A stretch of 32,287 nt of DNA, from NCBI GenBank assembly GCA_002320815.1, contig DCLA01000052.1, positions 1 to 32,287 of the forward strand, in the 5' to 3' direction. The stretch comes from Myxococcales bacterium UBA1660. GTDB taxonomy: Bacteria > Myxococcota_A > Polyangia > Polyangiales > Houyiibacteriaceae. Position numbers and translations under genes: made by a program. The notes under the pieces are model-generated. The model was not told where the DNA came from and did no database searches. It saw only the letters and a list, made by a program, of their open reading frames with translations. This document shows, piece by piece, positions 16,123-24,568 of this stretch (its first letter is position 1; each line of letters begins with the position of its first letter).

Positions 16123-17471
16123 GCGTCACCGTCGACTCCCGCCAGCGGAAGCTCCGCGTCGCTCTCATCTGGAACGAGGCCATCCAGGACGACCACCTGC
16201 TCGATGCGCCCGTCCCGGTGAGCCTCGGCGGCAAGGCGGGGCTCTTCCCGCTGCCCGACGGCGTGGCCGGCGACGAGGGGCTGCCCTTCCTGATCCCGCG
16301 AGGCAACGGCTACGCGCTGGTGGTGAACCCCAGCTTCGGGGGCGACGTCTGGATCGAGGGCCAGCGCACCCCGGTGTCGAGTCTCACGGGCGAGGTCCCC
16401 CTGGGCCCGGGCGACTACGGCGTGGTCACCGTGGGTGGAATCGCGATCTTCTTCCAGCACGTGAAGGCCGCGCTCGCGCCCCCGCGGCAGTCCAGCCGCA
16501 TGGATCTCGCGCTGGTGGCCTCGGTGCTCCTGGCGGCGCTGATGTGTAGCTCGTGCCTGGTCTTCGGCTTCCTCGATTCCCGCCGCCGCCTCGAACAGGA
16601 CCCCTTCGAGCTGAACGAAGATCTCGTCAGCCGCTTCATGGTCACCCCGCCCCCCGAGGACATCCTCGAGGACACCCAGGAGAGCGGGACCGAGATGGAG
16701 GACCCCGGCCTGCGCACCCGGGACGACACCGGCGGCCGGGCCCATGAGGGCGAGGAGGGCCGGGTCGGCCACGAGGACTCGAACCGCGAGGACACCGAGG
16801 TCCAGGGCGAGGTCACCGATCGCATCGCCACCAAGGTCCGGCAGATGGGTCTCCTGGGCGCCCTCGACGGCGGCGGGGAGGGGAACGCCATCGCGGCCGC
16901 CCTCGATGTACCGACCATCAGCGACATCCTGGGTGGCACCGGCGCGGCGGCGACCCGAGCCGGTCGCGGATCCCGCGGCGCCGGCCTCCGCGGGCTGGGC
17001 ATGGGCGGCGGAGGCACCGGTCCCGGCAGCCTCTTCGGCGCCGGCGACGTCGGGCAGGGCATCGGCGCGGGCACCGGCATGGGGCTCGGCATGGGCCAGG
17101 GCGGCATCGGCGCGATGGGTCGGCAGCGTGGCGAGGTCCAGATCTCGGTGATGCGCGGCACCCCCCGGGTGAACGGGTACCTGAGCCCGGAGCAGATCAA
17201 CCGGGTGGTTCGCGCCAACCAGGCCGCCGTCCGCTACTGCTACGAGGTCGAGGTCCAGCGGCAGCCCAACCTGCGAGGTCGCGTGGAGATCGCCTGGCGC
17301 ATCAACCTCCAGGGCTCCGTCACCACCGCGCGGGTGGCCAGCTCGTCGCTCCGCAACCCCCGGGTCGAGGGCTGCATCGTGCGGCAGGTCCGCCGCTGGC
17401 GCTTCCCGCGGCCGGACGGCGGCGAGGTCAGCGTTCAATACCCGTTCATCTTCGGCGTCCAGGGCGGCTGA
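16119..17471 (+). CDS. gltG: Inner-membrane FHA-like/TonB-type protein with AgmX tail, GltG-like
   Basis: GTG 16119 is inside the previous stop (GTGA); 450 residues. There is no signal peptide. Residues 10-115 form a beta-rich cytosolic domain reminiscent of FHA. One TM helix follows at about 129-152 (LALVASVLLAALMCSSCLVFGF). The periplasmic part has an acidic stretch, then a flexible Gly-rich tract (about 285-340). It closes with the AgmX/PglI-type C-terminal domain (about 350-450: LSPEQINRVVRANQAAVRYCYE, GRVEIAWRINLQGSVTTARV, GCIVRQVRRWRFPRPDGGEV), which has a TonB-like fold. That order is the GltG/NfsG architecture; in M. xanthus such proteins link the cytoplasm and motor to the periplasmic complex. 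It is the last gene of the five-gene operon. Confidence 0.85.
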   Translation: MSVTVDSRQRKLRVALIWNEAIQDDHLLDAPVPVSLGGKAGLFPLPDGVAGDEGLPFLIPRGNGYALVVNPSFGGDVWIEGQRTPVSSLTGEVPLGPGDYGVVTVGGIAIFFQHVKAALAPPRQSSRMDLALVASVLLAALMCSSCLVFGFLDSRRRLEQDPFELNEDLVSRFMVTPPPEDILEDTQESGTEMEDPGLRTRDDTGGRAHEGEEGRVGHEDSNREDTEVQGEVTDRIATKVRQMGLLGALDGGGEGNAIAAALDVPTISDILGGTGAAATRAGRGSRGAGLRGLGMGGGGTGPGSLFGAGDVGQGIGAGTGMGLGMGQGGIGAMGRQRGEVQISVMRGTPRVNGYLSPEQINRVVRANQAAVRYCYEVEVQRQPNLRGRVEIAWRINLQGSVTTARVASSSLRNPRVEGCIVRQVRRWRFPRPDGGEVSVQYPFIFGVQGG

Positions 17472-17511
17472 TGGACGGCGGCGTCCCCGATGCGGACATC
17501 CCCTGACCTGC

Positions 17512-17517
17512 TACATG
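17512..17517 (+). promoter_or_regulatory. Extended -10-like TGC-TACATG for SMUG1
   Basis: TACATG, preceded by TGC as in an extended -10, ends 7 nt before ATG 17525; a leaderless mRNA is predicted. No good -35 is seen. Confidence 0.4.
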
Positions 17518-17524
17518 GGCGAGC

Positions 17525-18247
17525 ATGGCTCCTCGGTCCAAGCTCTCCGCCATCGCCGATCGTCTGAGTGACCGCCTCGCCGAGCTCTCGTTCGCCGAGC
17601 CGGTCACCCACGTCTACGACCCCACCCGCTATGCGCGGGCGGCGCACCACGACTACCTGAAGCGCTTCGGTCGTGGTCGGAAGGAGGTCGTCTTCCTGGG
17701 CATGAACCCCGGACCCTGGGGGATGGCCCAGACCGGCGTGCCCTTCGGCGAGGTGAGCTACGCCCGGGACTGGATGGGCGTGAAGGGCCGCATCGGCAAG
17801 CCCGAGGTGGAACACCCCAAGCGTCCCATCGAGGGCTTCGAGTGCGCCCGCTCGGAGGTCAGCGGCCGGCGCCTCTGGGGTTGGGCCGAGCAGCGCTTCG
17901 GCACCGCGGAGGCGTTCTTCGAGCGCTTCTACGTGGCCAACTACTGCCCGCTGGTCTTCATGGAAGAGAGCGCCCGGAACCGGGTCCCGGAGAAGCTCCC
18001 GGTCGCGGAGCGCCAGCCGCTCCTCGACGCCTGCGACGAGGCCCTGGTCGAGGTCATCGAGGCGCTCCAGCCCGAGCTGGTCGTCGGCGTGGGCGCCTGG
18101 GCCCGTAAGCGCGCCGAGGCGGCGCTGGGCGACCTCGGCGTGCGGATCGGGCAGGTGCTCCACCCGAGCCCGGCGAGCCCCCGGGCGAACCGGGGCTGGC
18201 AGGAGCAAGCGGAAGCCGAGCTCGAGGCGCTCGGCGTCCGCTTCTAG
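17525..18247 (+). CDS. SMUG1-family uracil-DNA glycosylase
   Basis: A 240-residue protein with the SMUG1 active-site motif almost letter for letter: GMNPGPWGMAQTGVPFGEV (residues 59-77), which holds the Asn/Gly residues that position the catalytic water. The second signature is near residue 213, HPSPASPRANRGW, with the base-flipping His. It removes uracil and some oxidised pyrimidines (for example 5-hydroxymethyluracil) from DNA to start base-excision repair. SMUG1 is best known from animals and occurs in scattered bacteria. It is monocistronic: its own -10 upstream and a 48-bp palindromic terminator that begins within its TAG stop. Confidence 0.93.
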   Translation: MAPRSKLSAIADRLSDRLAELSFAEPVTHVYDPTRYARAAHHDYLKRFGRGRKEVVFLGMNPGPWGMAQTGVPFGEVSYARDWMGVKGRIGKPEVEHPKRPIEGFECARSEVSGRRLWGWAEQRFGTAEAFFERFYVANYCPLVFMEESARNRVPEKLPVAERQPLLDACDEALVEVIEALQPELVVGVGAWARKRAEAALGDLGVRIGQVLHPSPASPRANRGWQEQAEAELEALGVRF

Positions 18248-18293
18248 CCGGGCGCCGAGAACGCGGCCGGGGCCGCGTTCTCGGCGTCCGGCT
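18246..18293. terminator. Bidirectional terminator between convergent genes
   Basis: A near-perfect 48-bp palindrome. The perfect 16-bp core arm is CGCCGAGAACGCGGCC (18253-18268), mirrored at 18271-18286 around GG. It extends outward through one G-T pair to about 23 pairs. It takes in the last two bases of the SMUG1 stop and ends 5 bp before the facing lipoprotein's stop, so it can serve both strands. There is no U tract. Confidence 0.8.
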
Positions 18294-18298
18294 CGCCG

Positions 18299-19530
18299 TC
18301 AGTCCTCGCCGGCTTCGGGGGCGGCCACGAAGCGGTGGATGGCCACCGGGAACGTGCCCTCGTCGAGGATGGTGGCGTTGACCACCTCGCCCTCGGTCAC
18401 GCCGGTGAAGGCGAAGGTGTCCATCGGAGCCGCGTAGTTCAGCGGGACCTCGTTGGCGATGGCGTCGGTGGGGACGTCGTTGCTGAGGATGGTGTCGGTC
18501 GGCACCGACATTCGGCCGTCGACCTCGAGGAGACCGGCCTCGTCGAGGATCTGCCAGGTGCCCGAGTGGTTCGTCCCGCCGTCGAGGACGACGATGGCGC
18601 CGCCCCGGCGGAGGAACGAGGCCAAGGCGACCGACCAGCGGCGGCCGAGCTCGCGGAGCTCCTCGTCGCTGGTGGCGCCCTGCTGGGGCATCACCAGGAA
18701 GGTGTCCGCGCGCTGGAGGCGGGTGGCGACGAGCGACGCCGACGCCGGCACGAGCTGGTAGCTCCGGCTGGCCTCGGTCGCGACGGTGTCGATGGCCTCG
18801 AGCACGTTGGCGCGGCTCGTCGCGTCGACGGTGCCGTCATAGATGACGATCCGGACCGGGTCCTGGAGCCGGAGCAGCGACGAGTTGGCGACCAGGAGGT
18901 CGCTGGCCTCGGGGCTGTTCTGGTAGTCGTGGCCGATCAGGATGACGTCGCTGGCCTCGGTGTCCGCGCAGCCGCTGGGCCGACAGATGGCGCTGGCGCA
19001 GACGTTGCCGCAGCCACCGCAGTTGTCGGGATCGGAGGTCGGGTCGACGCAGACGCCGTCGCAGAGGAGCAGCGGGAGGTCGCAGGTGCCGACGCACGCG
19101 CCGAGGCTGCAGAAGTCCCCCGAGTCGCAGGTGTTCTCGCACTCGCCGCAGTTGTTGACGTCGAAGTCGAGGTTCACGCACTCGGTGCCGCAGCGGCTGG
19201 TGCCGATGTCGCAGCCGGGGGGGCCCATGTCGGGAACCATGATGTCGCCGTCGAGGCCGCCACCGTCGGACATGTCGCCGACGTCGCCGTCCAAGTCACC
19301 GCCGTCGCCGACGTCACCGTCCGTGGGGAAGCCGCCGTCTTGCGCGAGGCAGATGCCGTCGGGGCTGCACATCCCCTCGGGGCAGCAGATGTCGTCGCAG
19401 AGGTCGTAGCCGTCGATGCACTCGGCGCCCACGACCCGGCCGCAGCCGGCCAGGGCCGCGAGGGCGAAGAGGGTGGGGATCAGGGTGCCGCGCCAACCGC
19501 GGCCGGTCTGGTTCATCTCGATGGAAGTCA

Positions 19531-19534
<4 letters not shown>
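18299..19534 (-). CDS. Cys-rich lipoprotein with amidotransferase-like C-terminal domain
   Basis: ATG 19534 overlaps the OmpA-family stop (ATGA), so it is the second gene of a coupled pair; the next codon is also ATG. Lipobox LAALAGC ends the signal sequence. An Asp/Gly-rich linker (about 68-105) contains repeated DGD/GGDLDGDVGD units that may bind calcium. Next are Cys modules of the type CVxxxxDxxNCGxCxNxC, typical of myxobacterial surface proteins. From about residue 195 a domain begins (DVILIGHDYQNSPEAS; FLVMPQQGATSDEELRELG; GGAIVVLDGGTN) that resembles class I glutamine-amidotransferase-like/ThuA-like alpha-beta folds. No catalytic triad was identified. It is likely an outer-membrane or surface lipoprotein; function unknown. 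Confidence 0.8.
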
Positions 19535-20751
<1,217 letters not shown>

Positions 20752-20784
20752 GGTCGTCGCAACGAGCAAATGTCGTGCCGCCTA

Positions 20785-20790
20785 TAAGTC
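20785..20790 (-). promoter_or_regulatory. Possible -10 (TATAGG) for the OmpA operon
   Basis: The minus strand reads ACTTATAGGCGG about 33 nt before ATG 20751, the most A/T-rich spot in this gap. A poor TTCAGG sits 16 bp upstream. Unlike most first genes here it would give a normal-length leader. Confidence 0.3.
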
Positions 20791-20815
20791 TACTGCAAAC
20801 GTCCTGAACCGAGGC

Positions 20816-20834
20816 ATCCCGCCACGGGCGGGAT
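20816..20834 (-). terminator. Hairpin after the nitrilase gene
   Basis: Perfect 8-bp stem ATCCCGCC / GGCGGGAT with a 3-nt loop, 12 bp past the nitrilase stop and just upstream of the ompA promoter region. It has no U tract, as usual at this GC content. Confidence 0.55.
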
Positions 20835-20846
20835 CAGGCGCATCGG

Positions 20847-22370
20847 CTAGGCCTTCCAATCGATTCGGTACAGGTCCGTACGGCGGTCCATCCAGGTGCG
20901 CACGGTGCCCGAGCGCTGGGTCCGGCGGAGGAGGCCCAGATCCAACTCGTGGACGACCATGGCCTCGACGTTAGGCGTGGCCTCACTGGCGACGCCGTCG
21001 CGCTCGAAGGGGATGTCGCTGGGCGTGAGGATGCAGCTCTGGGCCCAGTGGATGTCCGCGCCCTCCACGAAGGGGAGGTTGCCGGTGGCGCCGCCGAGGA
21101 CCGCGTACATGTGGTTCTCGATGCAGCGGGCGTGGGCGCAGGTGCGGACCCGGATGTGTCCCGAGCGGATGTCGGTGTTGTAGGGCACCAGCAGGATCTC
21201 GGCGCCCTTCTCCTTGGCCAGCCGCGGGAGCTCCGGGAACTCCACGTCGTAACAGATGGCCACGGCCACCGCGCCGCAGTCGGTCTGGAAGACGTCCACG
21301 TCCTGGCCGCCGGAGACACCCCACCACTTCTGCTCGGAGGGCGTGATGTGGATCTTGTACTGCTTGTCCAGCCGCCCATCCCGGTGGAAGAGGTAGGCGA
21401 TGTTGTAGAGGACGTCGTCCTCGACGGTCAGGTGGGTCCCGCCGAGGATGTTGACGTTGTACTTGATCGCCATCCGCGAGAAGAGCTCGAGGTACTGGGG
21501 CGTGTACTGGTGGAGGGCTCGCGCCGTCACGCCGGGGCGACCGGGGGGCAGGAGCCCGAGGAGCTGGTTGGTGAGGAGCTCGGGGAAGAGCAGCAGGTCC
21601 ACCCGGTACTCGCTGGCGGTCTCCACGAAGAACTCGCACTGCTTGGCGAAGTCCTCGAAGGACTCGATGGAGCGCATCTGGTACTGGACCGTCGCCACCC
21701 GGCACTTCTCGGCCAGGTCGGGCGCATCCGCGGGCGCGTAGAGCGGGTTGAGGAGCTCCATCAGGACCGCGTGGCCCCGGGACTCCTTGTCCTTCGGGAG
21801 GTAGTTCCGGAGGACCGAGCGGATCACGAACCCATTGGCGAGCTGGGCGGTGAGGACCGGGTCGGCCAGCTCCTTGGCCACGACCTTCTTCACGTACTGC
21901 CGGGCGTTCATGGCGTCGGCGTGCTCGGCGTAGCCGGGGATGCGGCCGGCGATCACGATCTTGCGCAGCTCGAGCTCTTCCACGAGCTCCATCCGCGCCT
22001 CGTAGATCCGGCGCGCCAGGCGCATGCCGCGGGCGTCGGGGTCCACCACGATGTCGATGCCGTAGAGGAGGTTGCCCTCCGGGTCGTGGTTCGAGAGGTA
22101 GCCGCGCGGGCAGATCTGCTCGAAGGTGTGCTTGTCCTTCCACTTGGTGGAGTCGAGGATGAGCGAGCTGGAGCTCGCCACGAGCTTGCCGTCGAGCTCG
22201 ATGCCGATCTGGCCCTCGGGGAAGGTCGCCAGGTGGTTCTTCAGGTTCTCTTCGCTCCAGGGCACCAGGTCGGGGAAGCAGCGGTGCTGGATCTCCTGGA
22301 TGGCTTCGAGGTCGTCCAGCGACAGGGGGCGGACGACGAGACGGGCTTCGCTCTCGGTCGGATCGGTCAT
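20847..22370 (-). CDS. GNAT acetyltransferase-nitrilase fusion (YhcX-type)
   Basis: 507 residues from ATG 22370, preceded by AGGG at SD distance. Residues about 10-215 are a GNAT-like acyltransferase domain (RPLSLDDLEAIQEIQHRCFP, YGIDIVVDPDARGMRLARRIYEARM). Residues about 223-500 are a carbon-nitrogen hydrolase with the Glu-Lys-Cys triad visible: E264 in LLFPELLTNQ, K339 in DKQYKIHIT, C373 in AICYDVEFPE. The fusion and length match the Bacillus YhcX type, whose substrate I do not know. It is probably a cytosolic amidase acting on a small metabolite. Monocistronic, with a hairpin downstream. Confidence 0.9.
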   Translation of the reverse strand: MTDPTESEARLVVRPLSLDDLEAIQEIQHRCFPDLVPWSEENLKNHLATFPEGQIGIELDGKLVASSSSLILDSTKWKDKHTFEQICPRGYLSNHDPEGNLLYGIDIVVDPDARGMRLARRIYEARMELVEELELRKIVIAGRIPGYAEHADAMNARQYVKKVVAKELADPVLTAQLANGFVIRSVLRNYLPKDKESRGHAVLMELLNPLYAPADAPDLAEKCRVATVQYQMRSIESFEDFAKQCEFFVETASEYRVDLLLFPELLTNQLLGLLPPGRPGVTARALHQYTPQYLELFSRMAIKYNVNILGGTHLTVEDDVLYNIAYLFHRDGRLDKQYKIHITPSEQKWWGVSGGQDVDVFQTDCGAVAVAICYDVEFPELPRLAKEKGAEILLVPYNTDIRSGHIRVRTCAHARCIENHMYAVLGGATGNLPFVEGADIHWAQSCILTPSDIPFERDGVASEATPNVEAMVVHELDLGLLRRTQRSGTVRTWMDRRTDLYRIDWKA

Positions 22371-22431
22371 GCTGCCCTGTCATGTCGCCCGCGCCGTCGA
22401 TCGGCAAGGGTGCCCCACCCGGAGAAACGCC

Positions 22432-22526
22432 GTGCTACGGTTTCACGAAACCACCCGAGGGGGGCCATGCATCGCGTCGTGATCGCCGGAGACCAGGCGA
22501 CCTTCTACGGTGAGCAGCGGGTCTTC
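22432..22526 (+). other. Orphan gene start (promoter, SD and ATG with no clear gene)
   Basis: TGC-TACGGT (22433-22441) looks like an extended -10. GAGGGGGG (22457-22464) is an SD, followed 2 nt later by ATG 22467, which opens MHRVVIAGDQATFYGEQ. After about 19 codons the frame runs antisense into the end of the two-TM gene at 22525 and stays open to 22811 with Arg/Pro/Ser-rich nonsense-like translation. It may be the remnant of a gene whose body was lost, or a chance arrangement. Confidence 0.35.
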
Positions 22527-23100
22527 AGCTCCGCTGTTGCGGCAGCAGGTTCCAGATGGCCTTGCGGCGGACGTCTTCGAGGTCCTTGGCCAGCTTCTCG
22601 GCGTCCTCGACGAGCCGCGGCTCGACGATCTGCCGGTCCCCGCCGCGCATCAGGAGCGCGACCTCCTGCCGATCGGGGTCGAAGCGGATGCTCTCGATCG
22701 CGTCCCAGGGGATCGTGGTCTCGGCGCCGTTCACCGAGGCGATCAGCGCGTCGGTCCGGAGCAGGAGGAACTCGTCCCGCTTCCAGACGCGCCGCAGGTA
22801 GAGGATCGTGAGCCCCGGGCCGCTGGCCACCAGGACGAAGCCGACGCCGAAGAGGAGCCACATCGCCGCCAGATCCTGGCCGTCGCCGCGCTCGACCGGC
22901 GCCGTCTGCGGCTCCGCCGCTCGCGCGTCCCGGTGTAGGCCGACGGGGTCCACCCGCTCGAGGCGTCCGTAGCCGTAGCCCACCAGCAGCGCGCCGAGCG
23001 CCGTGAGCACGATACAGAGGGGGAGGACCAGCCAGATGCGCGCGGCCACGTCGGGCCGATACCAGCCCACCACCCGCGGCTTGGGCTCCACCGCGCTCAC
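22525..23100 (-). CDS. Two-TM membrane protein with PH-like domain
   Basis: 191 residues; GTG 23100 overlaps the kinase stop (GTGA), so it is the second gene of a coupled pair. Two hydrophobic helices (about 22-46, IWLVLPLCIVLTALGALLVGYG; about 82-101, WLLFGVGFVLVASGPGLTIL) flank a short polar loop. The cytosolic C-terminal half (RDEFLLLRTDALIASVNGAE, TTIPWDAIESIRFDPDRQEV) has the pattern of a bacterial PH-like domain, as in membrane proteins that read 'IPWDxIxxI'. The function is unknown. Coupling suggests that it is a partner or substrate of the kinase. Confidence 0.75.
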   Translation of the reverse strand: MSAVEPKPRVVGWYRPDVAARIWLVLPLCIVLTALGALLVGYGYGRLERVDPVGLHRDARAAEPQTAPVERGDGQDLAAMWLLFGVGFVLVASGPGLTILYLRRVWKRDEFLLLRTDALIASVNGAETTIPWDAIESIRFDPDRQEVALLMRGGDRQIVEPRLVEDAEKLAKDLEDVRRKAIWNLLPQQRS

Positions 23101-24461
23101 TCCTCGGTGGCCGCGAGCTCCTCTCGGAGCTCGTCGATGTCGGGGTTCCCGGGGTCGAAGCGGCTCGCCTCGGCCAGCGCGGCCTCCGCGCCCGCGGCGT
23201 CGCCGGCGCGCACGGCGTCGCGCGCCCGGTCCAAGGCGTCCTTGGCGGCCTCTTCCCGCTCGTGGGGCGTCATCTCCACGACCCCGAGATCCTCCGGGCC
23301 CAGGTCCGGCGCGCCCAGGTCCTCCGGGCCGCCGAGGTCGATGCCGGCGTCGGACGCCTCGGTCGCCGGCTGCCGGGCCCCGGCGTCGCGGGCGCCCGCG
23401 TCGATCACCCCGGCGTCGGTGCCGGCGAGGACCACCGGGCGGTCCTCGTCGTCGAGGCCGAACATGAGGAAGGCGCCGAGGCCGAGGGCCACGGCCACCA
23501 CCAGCAGGAAGACCATGGCGGCCCGGCCACCGCCGCCCGCGTGGTCGGGGCGGCTCTCGGGCGGCAGCGGGATCCGACGGCTCGCCGGTCGGACCACCTC
23601 GTCGCTGTCCACCATCCCGGCGGCCAGGTAGGCGTCGCGCACCGCGGCGGCCAGCTCGGCGGCGGACTCGGGGCGCTTGGAGGCGTCCTTGGAGAGGCCG
23701 CCCATGATGACCCGCTCGACCGAAACCGGGACGATCCCCGGGTCCTCGGCGGCGGCCCGGAGCATCTTGGGCTCGTCGTGGATCACCTTGTGGGCGACCG
23801 CGACGGCGTCGTCGCCGGGGAAGGCGCGGACGCCCGCGGCGGCCTCGTAGAGCACCGCGGCGAAGGAGAAGAGGTCGCTGCGCGGACCGTAGTCGCCCCG
23901 GCGCAGGGTCTCGGGCGCCGCGTAGCAGGGGGTGCCCAGGAACTGCCCCTCGCGGGTCAGCGCGGCGTTGGGGACCCGGGCGACGCCGAAGTCGGCGAGC
24001 TTGGTCTGGCCGTCGGGCGTGACCAGCAGGTTGTCGGGCTTGATGTCCCGGTGGATGATCCCCTGCTCGTGGGCCAGGGAGAGCGCGTCGCCGACCTCTT
24101 CGGCGAGGCGGACGACCCCCAGGGGATCGAGCGCCCCGCGGGAGCGGAGGATCTGCTTCAGGGTCGACCCCGCGACGTACTCGAAGACCAGGTAGGGCCC
24201 GAGCTCGGCGTCGTCGCCGACGTCGTAGACCTGCACGATGTGCGGGTGGTGGAGCCGCGCGGCGGCCCGGGCTTCGTTACGGAAGCGCTCGAGGAAGAGG
24301 CTCATCCCCTCCTCGTCCATGTTCAGGTCGCGGACGGTCTTGATCGCGACGGCGCGGTCCAGCTCCGGGTCTCGGCCCAGGAAGACGAAGCCCATCGCTC
24401 CCGAGCCGAGCAGGCGGTCGACCGTGTACCGGCCAATTGTCTTGGGGATCCCGTCGTCCAT
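23097..24461 (-). CDS. Ser/Thr protein kinase, single TM, extracytoplasmic tail
   Basis: 454 residues from ATG 24461. The kinase domain spans about 11-280: glycine loop LLGSGAMGFVF, AIKT lysine at 41, HRDIKPDN at 137-144, DFG at 157-159, GTPCYAAPE, and SDLFSFAAVLYE. A proline/arginine linker leads to one TM helix (about 314-335, AAMVFLLVVAVALGLGAFLMF). The tail outside the membrane has Asp/Ala/Gly repeats (DAGVIDAGARDAGARQ) and then a helical segment (about 400-454) that could be one TPR-like hairpin. This is the usual Pkn-type receptor-kinase layout of myxobacteria. It has all catalytic residues, and is followed in the same operon by a two-TM PH-like protein. Confidence 0.95.
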   Translation of the reverse strand: MDDGIPKTIGRYTVDRLLGSGAMGFVFLGRDPELDRAVAIKTVRDLNMDEEGMSLFLERFRNEARAAARLHHPHIVQVYDVGDDAELGPYLVFEYVAGSTLKQILRSRGALDPLGVVRLAEEVGDALSLAHEQGIIHRDIKPDNLLVTPDGQTKLADFGVARVPNAALTREGQFLGTPCYAAPETLRRGDYGPRSDLFSFAAVLYEAAAGVRAFPGDDAVAVAHKVIHDEPKMLRAAAEDPGIVPVSVERVIMGGLSKDASKRPESAAELAAAVRDAYLAAGMVDSDEVVRPASRRIPLPPESRPDHAGGGGRAAMVFLLVVAVALGLGAFLMFGLDDEDRPVVLAGTDAGVIDAGARDAGARQPATEASDAGIDLGGPEDLGAPDLGPEDLGVVEMTPHEREEAAKDALDRARDAVRAGDAAGAEAALAEASRFDPGNPDIDELREELAATEE

Positions 24462-24526
24462 CGCGCGTTCCGAGCGCCCCGCACTTCTACACGGATCGAC
24501 CCGCCTTGGCCACGCTCCAGTGTCGT

Positions 24527-24544
24527 CACCGCCTTTGGGCGGTG
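24527..24544 (-). terminator. Hairpin after pyruvate kinase
   Basis: 7-bp perfect stem CACCGCC / GGCGGTG with a 4-nt loop, starting 24 bp beyond the pyruvate kinase stop and before the kinase gene on the same strand. Stem-loop without a U tract. Confidence 0.45.
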
Positions 24545-24568
24545 CGCGACCGGAGGACGGCAGCCGGG

